A stretch of 64,000 nucleotides of DNA, from positions 186,001-250,000 of the forward strand of contig MU867061.1 in assembly GCA_033725935.1 (NCBI GenBank), read 5' to 3'. Source of the DNA: Cladorrhinum sp. PSN259 (lineage: Eukaryota; Ascomycota; Sordariomycetes; Sordariales; Podosporaceae). This document shows, piece by piece, positions 43,323 through 52,620 of this stretch. The translations under genes were made by a program, and so were the position numbers. The notes below the pieces were generated by a model. That model made no database searches and had not been told where the DNA came from. It saw only the letters and a program-made list of their open reading frames with translations. Each line of letters starts with the position of its first letter. Within the stretch, counting starts at the first letter, position 1.

Positions 43323-45836
43323 TTAAACGAGATTGAATAACTCATCTTTGTCGCAATCAATGGCCATGGCCTCGCCATCCATCATCCCATGAACATAGGC
43401 TTCCCCCACAAGGTTGACCGAACCCCCTTCAGCGCATCGTCTAAGAATAAATGGCGTGTTTAGCCCGTACAAGACGCAAACCAAGTCGCCAGCCACTGTT
43501 CCCGGCGGTACCAAAGCCATGTAACCGCTGCGCGTGACGCAGAAGGCCCGGCCAGTGCAGCACATGACCCTCGTGCTGTTCCAAAGCAGGGCCTGGCGCC
43601 CCGCTTCTTCGGCCTGTCCCAGGGCCGTGATCTCTTCCGCCGACGGGAGAGTGTTGGTGTCATCGCGTAGCTCGTCCAGGTTGAGAGAACTGGCAGCTAC
43701 CGTAATACGCTCCCACAGTCGGCAGCCCACGCCTAGCTCGGTGGGGGCCGGACGCGAAAACTGCGTGTTGCCGATCAGGCAGCGCCAGAAAGCTTCATCG
43801 ATGGCTTCACCGGTGGGGTATGGCTGTCGAGCCTGTTGTGTCGCGAGGCTGCGGGCACGCATGTGCGGTACGATGACAGCGCCCAGCTCGCTGGATGACG
43901 CCCCTCGACCGCCGTGGTGCGGGGCGTATGTATGGACGGCACCCACGTGCCATACTTCATCAAAGCAGTGCCCTCTGATGGCCATGATATGCGACTCGCA
44001 ACCATGAGGAGTCGTCTTTTGGTGAAACGACATGTCGAGACGAGAACCAGCCGATGCATTGTACATTGCTGCATTCTGGGTATTGATCAAGTTCTGGCGT
44101 TGGGTGTCTGCCATCGCCAGGCTTGTCCAATCCGGGACCCATGATGGGAGCTTGTGCAGATTTCGTTGGTAACCAATGCCCGAATAAGAAAACAGAGCAT
44201 GGTGGTTTGTGGGCATGAGATGTCGTGCAACATCTGTGTATAGTGTTTCGGCGCTCTTCGTGGCAGATGGTTTTAGCCATGGTTGTTCTGCAAGCGTTGG
44301 GCTAATGAGCCCGAGCAGGCCGTATATCCTGTCAACTTTCTCAGTGGAGCGGAAGTCGGAAAATGCCCCCAGGAGATGTCCCAAGTCCAAATCAGAGTGC
44401 TTGCGCATCCTTCGAATATTGGACATCATCAAAACATGGCACTGTCCACGAGGGAAGTCGTCATCAACGCCAGGGTTGGTGCTGCGCAGCTGGACGAGGT
44501 TGTACGGTGGGGAGTACAGTATTCGGGCGACGGCTTCAATGCGATCCCAGTCTAGCATCTCTCCAGACGCGAGGACTACAGCTGTGGAAGCCATGGCGAG
44601 TTCCTGGATTACCCAGATGCGAAAGAACCACGGGTGAGCAAACAGGTTCATGAGCTGCATCCAGCCCGCTTCGGCATATGATTCTGAATACTTGTGTAGG
44701 AGTTGGAGACAGGATTCGGCTGAGCCGTACGCGTGCTCGTGCAAGATGCCTGCAAGCATAGTGCGGATCAACCACGGATCCCTTACGTTGTCTAGCCAGA
44801 TGACAACTCTAGAAGCCCTGGAATAGATGGTCTTCATCAAAGGAATTTGCGCAGCTTTCTCGTCGCCATCGTCCTGATTAATGCAGATGGAGTCAATCCA
44901 TAAAAGTCGACTGCGTCTGTAGGAGCTGAGATGGAAGAGAGCGGCTAATACGGTAGGTGTGACGAGGAAGGCCTGACCATCGATATATATGGGTTCTGTT
45001 TGGACCGCCTTTCCCCAATGATATGATAGGGCGTCGAATTCTAAGGCGTCATCCAAATTGGCATCCACAAGCTCGCAACGAATGTGCCCGAAGGGCCACC
45101 TGCGCAGTAATCTGAGGAGCCGAACTTTCGGTTGCTTCATCGGACCTCCCATGATTGGCTGGTAGGTATAGATTGGTATATATCTCCGCCCGAGGAGAGA
45201 ATAAATGATGCGGGCGAGTCTCAGTCGATATGCGCGCGCTTGGAGCCGCGCCACCGGCATCATGGTATGTTGGAATTCGGAAAATGTCCCTGAGATGGTC
45301 AATGCCGACAAGAAGAAAGCAAAGGCGGCGGCTATCATGAAGAGCAATGGAAGTCGTATGAGCGGGTTCCTGACGAGAGACCAGGCGTCGTACTGATGAC
45401 GCAGATAAGGAGCGACTCTAGATAATGCTTGCGTATACTTGTAAATCCACCGCGAGTCCAACTCCAAGATTTCAAGGAGCTGAAGGATAAGTGATCTGGC
45501 TTGGGCAGCACAGAAAAGCAAAGCAACGACGAGCAGAGGACTCCAGCGACGCAGCACAGTCGCTGTCGCGGCGTACAACAGAAATCCATAACTGGCGGCC
45601 GCTGCGTCGAGCACCATGCCGTTGCTGCGTCCGGGTGAGTTTTGTGGCGCTGTAAACGGCTTCAGTCCGAGTTGACGGAGAAGGAAACCTGAAGCCAGAG
45701 GTAAAGCCCAAAGGGTCGCCATCGTGACCGCCCCTGTGGGAATCCCAGTCCACGACATCACCGAGGACAAGAGACAGAAGAGGCACCAGAACCACACGCC
45801 ACGCCGCAGAATGCGCTCGGCGTCTATTCCTCGCAT
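43323..45836 (-). CDS. membrane-anchored HET-domain protein
   Basis: Intronless from the first ATG at 45836; 837 residues (the frame is open upstream to 45872 without an ATG). The N-terminal about 180 residues hold several hydrophobic stretches (WFWCLFCLLSSVMSW, VTMATLWALPLASGFL, LLFMIAAAFAFFLSALTIS), predicting membrane anchoring. The HET domain runs from about residue 255 to 410: FDALSYHWG (about 268-272), LLWIDSICINQDD (about 310), RASRVVIWLDN. Downstream HPWFFRIWVIQELAMA, HLLGAFSDFRSTEKVDRIYG and GRAFCVTRSGYMALVPPGTVAGD are standard for the long HET class. HET domains trigger cell death when partners from different strains meet. Its neighbour is the ankyrin-C2H2 gene, in the same orientation. 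Allelic specificity is unknown. Confidence 0.93.
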   Translation of the reverse strand: MRGIDAERILRRGVWFWCLFCLLSSVMSWTGIPTGAVTMATLWALPLASGFLLRQLGLKPFTAPQNSPGRSNGMVLDAAAASYGFLLYAATATVLRRWSPLLVVALLFCAAQARSLILQLLEILELDSRWIYKYTQALSRVAPYLRHQYDAWSLVRNPLIRLPLLFMIAAAFAFFLSALTISGTFSEFQHTMMPVARLQARAYRLRLARIIYSLLGRRYIPIYTYQPIMGGPMKQPKVRLLRLLRRWPFGHIRCELVDANLDDALEFDALSYHWGKAVQTEPIYIDGQAFLVTPTVLAALFHLSSYRRSRLLWIDSICINQDDGDEKAAQIPLMKTIYSRASRVVIWLDNVRDPWLIRTMLAGILHEHAYGSAESCLQLLHKYSESYAEAGWMQLMNLFAHPWFFRIWVIQELAMASTAVVLASGEMLDWDRIEAVARILYSPPYNLVQLRSTNPGVDDDFPRGQCHVLMMSNIRRMRKHSDLDLGHLLGAFSDFRSTEKVDRIYGLLGLISPTLAEQPWLKPSATKSAETLYTDVARHLMPTNHHALFSYSGIGYQRNLHKLPSWVPDWTSLAMADTQRQNLINTQNAAMYNASAGSRLDMSFHQKTTPHGCESHIMAIRGHCFDEVWHVGAVHTYAPHHGGRGASSSELGAVIVPHMRARSLATQQARQPYPTGEAIDEAFWRCLIGNTQFSRPAPTELGVGCRLWERITVAASSLNLDELRDDTNTLPSAEEITALGQAEEAGRQALLWNSTRVMCCTGRAFCVTRSGYMALVPPGTVAGDLVCVLYGLNTPFILRRCAEGGSVNLVGEAYVHGMMDGEAMAIDCDKDELFNLV

Positions 45837-46500
45837 CTTTGTAATGAATGGAGTAGCGACCAGGGGCGGCACATGAAGGCGGATGAGAATGGCCGTCTAT
45901 ACCGAAACTTTTGATTGTTTTGGTATCCAAGGTTTTCGCTCTGACGCTGTCCAAAATAACGGAAAGGAGGTTTACAGTGCATCGATGTTTCTTCGGGACA
46001 AAATCCCCCGCACAAGGATTTGGAATTGCAAACACGTGATAAATTGAGACACTGCGCATCTGCAAGTTGCCAATCAAGAACCAAGAGCGGCTAGCCGCAT
46101 CGCTTCCATGCAACGAGAAGCAGTGCCTCTCAAGCTGTTGCCAAAATAATCGGGACGCAGTACTCCGCAGCACATTCTAACCAGCCACTTTAAGAACTCT
46201 ATGTAGCATCTAACGCTAACACACTATAAAGGTCCAGATATATACAACCAGAGTGTCAAATTGCAAGGAAAATGTCTGGCGAATTTCGAGGATATATGAG
46301 TGAGTACTAATGTCAATTTTCGTCGTAGATTAATAACATATACGGACAGTATCTATAACTTATCCATTCTAGAATAAAATAAAATAAAATAAAAATAAGA
46401 AATTTAAAAAAAGAATGAAAGAAAAAAAATTGAAACTTCACTAAATGAAGTAAGCAGCAAGAGAGAGAAGAAAATACCACCAGTCACACAAATCACCAGC

Positions 46501-46544
<44 letters not shown>

Positions 46545-46648
46545 CACATTCTCTCTCTCCCCTTCTCCCCTTCTCTACCCTCTTCTACCAAATCCCTCCC
46601 ATCTGCGCCACTTTCCCCTGTGGTTCTTTCATCAACAAAATGTTTCAA
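45837..46648. other. HET gene promoter and CT microsatellite
   Basis: 812 bp between the HET start and the stop of the upstream ankyrin-C2H2 gene. It contains an AT-rich stretch (46375-46440, AATAAAATAAAAT) and the (CT)n tract at 46503-46541. No gene supported. Confidence 0.6.
46503..46541. repeat. (CT)n microsatellite
   Basis: About 19 CT units followed by CGCTCAC and further CT-rich sequence, in the spacer between the ankyrin-C2H2 and HET genes. Confidence 0.9.
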
Positions 46649-49600
46649 CTATTGAAATGTCCCAGGAAGCCGTGGCCTCAAATCCGGATGCGCGTTTTTC
46701 TCGTGCCACAACCTCCTGTCGTTCCTCAAGAAGTCTGCACCACATCCCGGAATCTGGCACGGATACCTTTTGTTGTCGTGTTTCGGTCCTTTGCGGTGCT
46801 TTCCGTAGTTGGATGTCGTCTTGAAGTCGCGTTGGCACTCGTCACAGTAGGTCTTTTTGTCACTACTATTGCTCCTGCTGGTCTGTGACTGCGGTGTGTT
46901 GATGTGTGGTGAGGCCGCGGATGCATTTGAAGTTGATGTTGTGCTGGAAGAGTTGGGCCTGTTGCGCGGCAAGTCAGCAGGCGAACGTGAGAGGCGCGAT
47001 GATGGAGGTGAGGATAGAGGAATCACAAAAGATGCGCTGGTTTGGATGCAAAATATAATATTGAGAGCACTTACCCAGGAGTGTCTATCTCGAGTCTCGT
47101 GCGCTTCGGGCTGCGCTCGGCGGAAATTGTGGGCGAATGAGCCCTCTTTGGCTCCGATGGTCTTGGTTGAGGCGGTTCACGATCTTCTTGCTTGTCCTCG
47201 TCGGTCGAGGCGCTGCTGGTGTTGTCGACCAACGACCACATGGTCATGTAGACGCAGCCGCTAAGGCCAAGACCAAGATAGGCGTAAAGAAAAGTATATG
47301 CGCGTTGCATGACGCTGGTTGGCTTCATGCGCTCAAGCTGCGAAAGCAGATGACTCTTCATGTTGGTTCCCTGGAACATGATTAGCCCCCGCATAACCGC
47401 AAAGGAATTATTGCTTAGCAAACCTGGATCTCATGACTTGTCTCAATGAAGCTTCTCAATTCGGAAAAGCTTTTCACAACGCCAGTCTCGATTGCGTTAC
47501 TCAGAGATTCACTCATAGTCGAGGCAGGGCGAATGCAAATTGGAATCGTGCCGATTAGATCCGCGACTGTGACTTGAAGGAAATGCTTCTGAACATTTAC
47601 TGGAGAGCATGATGTCAGACCAAATGAGGGATGATGTCCCTCAGCACTGGATTCGGCCCTCATTGCTGTGGTCACGGTCAAAATCGCAAAGGTCAGCGGA
47701 GTCAATAGGAGAAAACAATTGCAGCCAAAGGGGCAATCATACCTAAAAGGAATGCCATAATCATTGTAAATATTGCCCCCGCCATGAGAATAGCAATCTT
47801 CGCAGCATCGGAGCCGGCCGGCGAGATATTCAGGGACATATTCTCCCACGGTGATTGAAAAGGAGCTGCCCTGTCCGGCGGTTCCACCTCTGCCGAGCTT
47901 GTGTTGTTTGAGTTTTCGTTGCCCGTGGGCCCCCGGTCTGGCGGGTCTTTTCCCTCATTCTCAGCAGCAATTCGATCAAGCTCAGACAGAGCTGCCGGGG
48001 GAGTCGATTTGCCGTCAAGATCACATCGGTCCACCTGTCGTTCTCTCCACCGCTTTTGTGTCCCGAGAAAGCCAAAGTGGTTTGAAGTCCTTATATGCTC
48101 TCCCCCCCATCTATAAATGAGATTCAGGGCCATTTCCCCAAATATTTCAGGTTTTCTTCTCTCAAAGGTATCTCCCCCCCAGCTTGAAAGCTGTTGGAAC
48201 AAATAGTCAAGACGACGAATCCCCGAATCACTATAACAATACTCGCAATGATAGGTACCATACTTCCCCCATTTGGCATTCTTTAATAGACTCTCAGCTA
48301 GAGGATCGCGCGGGGAACAATGGTCCAACACATAACAACTCAGGTCGCCGCTGAACCAAGGTGGCATAACACACAAGGGAGTTGTGATACTGACACCCCA
48401 AAGACCACCGACGGCTCTTCGATAAGCCAGCCGGTCCAGCTCACCGCCAAGGAGCAGCTCCCATCTTGCAAGGTCGGATTTGAAATCATCAGCGTCGGAG
48501 TTGCTGTGCCCTTCGGATGAGCATGCCATTGACTTTGCTAAAATGAGGAAATGCAGAAGGTGAGACAGCTTGCCGTCACAGGTTCCGTTGCAGAGATCTC
48601 GCAGAACCCGAAGCGCATTCTGATATGCCTTTCGGTGATCTTCCACAAAAGCACTGTCAACGCCAGGTAACCTCTGGTTCCACCGCTTCTTGGCGCCTTC
48701 GTATTCGTTGCGGAATGCTAATCGAAGGCGGAATGCTTTCACCTTGCCGCGGGATACATCGCCTAGAAGCTCGGGATCAACCTGACATTGTTGGGCGAGC
48801 CATTCTAGTCGTGCGAGCTGGCAATATGCTTTTTTGGTGTACCCTGATTTTGCATGCCCCAAGATGGCCATGGCCATGCCAACATCTGTCCCTTTTCTGA
48901 TGAGCAACCTCCCTATGGGCTCCCACTGGACCGTGGTAGCTGCTAGACTCAATGCGGTCTGGCCTGCTACAAAAATGTTGGGGTCTGCGTTGTGGTAGAG
49001 CAGAAGCTGAACGAGATCGATGGAGCCGAACCGAATTGCCTCGAGGAGAGCGGTTGTATTTGATACGATAATATTAGGGTCTGCATTACGCCTAAGCAGA
49101 AGCTGAACGAGATCGATGGAACGGAGCCGAACTGCCTCGAGGAGAGGGGTTGTATCTGATACGATAATATTAGGGTCTGCATTATGACTAAGCAGAAGCT
49201 GAACGAGATTGATAGAGTCGAACCGAATTGCCTCGAGGAGAGCGGTTGTATTTGATACGATAATATTAGGGTCTGCATTACGCCTGAGCAGAAGCTGAAC
49301 GAGATCGATAGAACGGAGCCGAACTGCCTCGATAAGAGCGGTTGTATCTGATACGATAATATTAGGGTCTGCATTATGGCTAAGTAGAAGCTGAACAAGA
49401 TCGATGGAGCCGAACCGAATTGCCTCGAGGAGAACGGTTGTGTCTGATACGACAATATTAGGGTCTGCATTGTAGTCAAGCAGAAGCTGTACGAAATTGA
49501 TGGAGCTGAGCCGAATTGTCTCGAGGAGAGCGGTTGTGTCTGATACGACAATATTAGGGTATGCATTGCAGTTAAGCAGAAGCTGCACGAAATTGATGGA

Positions 49601-50611
49601 GCTGAGCCGAATTTTCTCGAGGAGAACGGTTGTATCTGATTCCTTGGTCAAGGTCTGATCAAGCAGCATGGCGTCAAGCTCTTGTGAATGAAGTTTGGAC
49701 CCGGTCGATGCATCCCATCCTTCGGGGGCGTATGTTGGGTATGAAAGTCGTTCTGGGGGTGTGGCCGAATTGGAGGCTTCAACCGAGTTCCGGTTTTGGA
49801 TTCCGCGCTGCTCAATCAAATCCTCTAGAGCATCATCAAGATCGAGTTGGTTCGAAGCTACGATTTTACAACAAGTAGAGTAGTCGTCGTCGTCAAAAGA
49901 TCCCTTACGATGAGGTGCAGACTCTTCATCGACGCCGTTGTCGTCATAACAATACGGCTCCAGGGCTACCTCCTCCAATAGGTCGATTTGCCTGTTGACC
50001 CCCTGGTTCTGAAAGAATTTCCACCGTTCAAAGGGGAGCTGACCAGCGTCAACGAGATTGGAGTGGCCGTAACTGTCAAAGATGTCGCCATTGCTGAGGA
50101 TGCCGTGGACGAGGAGTTCCATTTCGGCAACGACGTCGTTGCAACTGTCATTGGTGGAGCGGTTTCGAAGATCTTTTAGTTTTTCAAACAATTCCTCAGA
50201 ATATTTGAGGAGATTGAGACCATCAAGATGCATCACTGCCTTTTCTTGAAAAGAATCCGGTAGTACTGCATGTGGAATTTCTGATCCAAGAGCGTGTTGT
50301 ATCTTATCGGCGAGTGAACGTGAACGAACATGAATCGTCATTGACGCCGGGGTTTTGATGATAACAAACGCATAGAAGTCATGATCGAGGTGGTTGCATG
50401 GGCATTTGGTCGAGCATTCTTTCTTAGCCGTGATGTCGATCCATGTGTGGCCGTCCAACGAGTCACCGACAAACTTGAGGTCGGCGGCGGCATCCCTGAG
50501 CGTTTCAATCAGGCGGACAGCAGGTTGAGGCGGACAAATATCGAGATCTCGATAATATGCGCAGGCTGCCTCGAAAGGCCAGCGACGGAATGGCATTGAA
50601 TTGGATGACAT
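46649..50611 (-). CDS. ankyrin-array, membrane and C2H2 zinc-finger protein, unknown
   Basis: Four exons: 50611..47743, 47665..47424, 47370..47075, 46958..46649, giving 1238 residues; every splice pair is GT-AG and all phases agree (1, 0, 2). The first ATG is at 50611; upstream codons lack ATG. Residues 1-320 form no known domain (KKECSTKCPCNHLDHD is a Cys/His cluster). Residues about 325-548 are seven 32-residue ankyrin repeats (TTALLEAIRFGSIDLVQLLL-type) with a degenerate eighth. Then come a helical region, a hydrophobic segment (AAKIAILMAGAIFTMIMAFLL, about 936-956), a second (YTFLYAYLGLGLSGCVYMTM, about 1062-1082) and C2H2 fingers (YCDECQRDF...GKHRKGPKH; YPCQIPGCGADF...WHEKNAH) near 1180-1235. 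Retaining intron 1 truncates it right after the first membrane segment. Role is inferred as recognition-type from the near-identical repeats and the HET neighbour. Confidence 0.75.
48968..49639 (-). repeat. Seven-unit 96-bp coding repeat (ankyrin array)
   Basis: Seven in-frame 96-bp units, very alike at DNA level (AAGCAGAAGCTGAACGAGAT recurs, with single-base changes). Units alternate between an SHNADPNI type and an RRNADPNI type, giving a 192-bp higher-order period; units 4 and 6 are nearly identical. A degenerate eighth unit lies at 48872-48967. Confidence 0.9.
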
Positions 50612-51464
50612 GGTTGGGAATTGCAAGGTGAGAGGGTTTGGCCGAATGAATTGGGAGAAGGTTGGCAAGACGGATCTCGCTCTCAGGTACTCGTCACCTA
50701 CTTATAATCCAGGATTTTGACGCCCGATTCCCACAAGCTGTGCCACAAGGGGTGGGTGTGCGCCCGGGCAAAATCAGCCAGACAGCCTCAGACTGCCGAC
50801 TGAGTGGTGTCGGTGGTGTGGATACGATTCCCATAATTGCTGCCTTTTGAGTGGACAGAAAGGGCCACACAGGACGGCCAGAGGAGCTGAGTAACGAATC
50901 AGAGCAACATAACCGTGGGAATCAACTGCAACCGCTTCCCTCCCACCCCCCTTTCCATGAATCCCTGCAACCTACTGCAGATATGCCAAGGCGACCATGC
51001 AGCAACGCCTTGACTTCCTGATCAATCATGAGAAGGAATCTTGACAAGAGGCTTGCGGTGGCTGCAGATAGGTCCTTGGCCCCATAATGGGAATCGTCGC
51101 GTGGGAACTCCTCCAAGGGAATCGTGGGAATCGTGGGAATTGCATCAATCCGCCATCTGAGAGTGATGTGGGAATTGAAACTAAAAAAATAAAATAAAAA
51201 AGAATGATAGTGGACGGTTGGACAATTGACACAACGCTACGATATATATTCCATGACCCTTCTCCACTGTCGTGATCATGAAATTTTCTGGTCCTTAGTA
51301 GCTTTGCATCAATACAGACCAGACGATTCTCGCTTACACGTTCTTTCAAGCGTGTCATCCATTCAATTCCTTCCTTGCGGCTTCCAAGACCTCATCTCCA
51401 ACCTTGGCCAGACTGAAAAAAATGTATGTGTATAGGTTTCATCGTTCACACTCTCTCCATCGTC

Positions 51465-51854
51465 ATGCCAACAGACCACTGTCCCGCCGTCATTGCTCCG
51501 AGACTCATCACAAGTCTAAAACAACACAAAGACACCGTGGAACTTGGCCGCAGTCAAATTATCCAGAGCAGCCACTAACATACACGTTCATTTAACAGGC
51601 CCTTCTCCACTTCAACCAACGCTTCCTCTGCTCTCCCCTCTCCCCAACTCGAACTTTTTCTCAACCAGCCCACCACAGAGAGCAGCACAATCTGGCAGAG
51701 GGTCATGTCGGGCCCAGAGGCAAAGTACATGACGAGCGATGCGTACTTGAAGAGCAAGACGGAAGCTGGAAAGGAGAGTGGCTCGCGAGTGATTTCAGAA
51801 TTTGACGACAAGTTCTTTGGTGGGCGTGCTGGGTCTGGGTCTGGCAGTAACTGA
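51465..51854 (+). pseudogene. small coding-like ORF interrupted by one stop
   Basis: From an ATG at 51465 one frame runs 129 codons with a single in-frame TAA at 51576-51578. The first part is MPTDHCPAVIAPRLITSLKQ…, the second reads LPSPQLELFLNQPTTESSTI, WQRVMSGPEAKYMTSDAYLK and ends RAGSGSGSN. The stop lies in CACTAACAT, a branch-site-like word, 26 bp before CAG at 51596, so an intron is possible, but no donor gives a matching phase with that acceptor. Family not recognised. Confidence 0.3.
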
Positions 51855-52078
51855 GCCTAGTGTGTGTGGGAGAACGCGCGTGTCTAGGATGTGTGGGAGA
51901 GCTTTTTGGTTATGTGTTCCGGAGAGTACACGGCAATATCATCATTTGGCTTGGAAAATTCTCACAGTCGGCAGGCCAGGTAATGAGACGTGCCGGCAGG
52001 AGAAAATAAAGATTGAGTTTGAAACAACAGTCAGATATGAAAGATATGTGCAAGCAAGCTAAACAAGAATTTTAAACG

Positions 52079-52225
52079 AATAACCAAGCTACCACCTACC
52101 GGGCCTCCATTCCGACGAGGCTGAATGAGCTAAACCAGCGCAAACCACCATAGTAGAGTGGCTCTTCAAGACTCCTTTGTCTACAGAAGCGGTGATTAAA
52201 TAGATAGAGTTGTCAAACTGAGCGC
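52079..52225 (+). repeat. Dispersed repeat, copy 2
   Basis: Second copy of the about 150-bp element at 42335-42485, same orientation. Most differences between copies are transitions (CTGCCGCCCACC versus CTACCACCTACC). Confidence 0.75.
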
Positions 52226-52620
52226 GAGGAAGAGGAGGTCGTGCCAGATTTTAGACCCTTGGCTGTCGTACTCAAGATGTAATAAATTTCTAGAGAAATG
52301 ACTCTCAACACTTTCAAAAATCGCAACTTCTGTCAGAGTGATCTTGATATAAATGACGAGCTCGCTCAATATTTAATGCTCAACGACCTTGTAAATATTT
52401 ATCTGAATGTCTTCTCCCACGTTACCGCGCAGCGTCTGGCGTGCTCCAACTGAATATTTCCGGTATAGTCCTTTGAGGCGTACTCTGAACTCTACCCAGC
52501 TCAATCTCCTACGCAGGCTGGTTTGCCTTTATCGGATCTGAACCTGTTCCGTAACTCTAAGATCCGTTCCTTCAAAATTGTTGTTGCTTTCTGACACGGT
52601 CCTGACTACCTAGATAGCTT

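Larger units (their letters stand above)
50612..52620. other. Spacer with a broken small ORF and a dispersed repeat
   Basis: 2 kb between the starts/stops of the ankyrin gene and the CorA-like gene. It contains the coding-like stretch at 51465-51854 and repeat copy 2 at 52079-52225. A 53-codon frame at 52298 is not supported by any motif. Confidence 0.55.

Noticed and set aside
45472..46173. 233-codon minus frame overlapping the HET gene start
   Set aside because: It is out of frame with the HET domain over the overlap and has no motif.
48968..49639. CRISPR-like regular repeats
   Set aside because: The 96-bp units are in-frame ankyrin codons in a fungal gene with no spacers.
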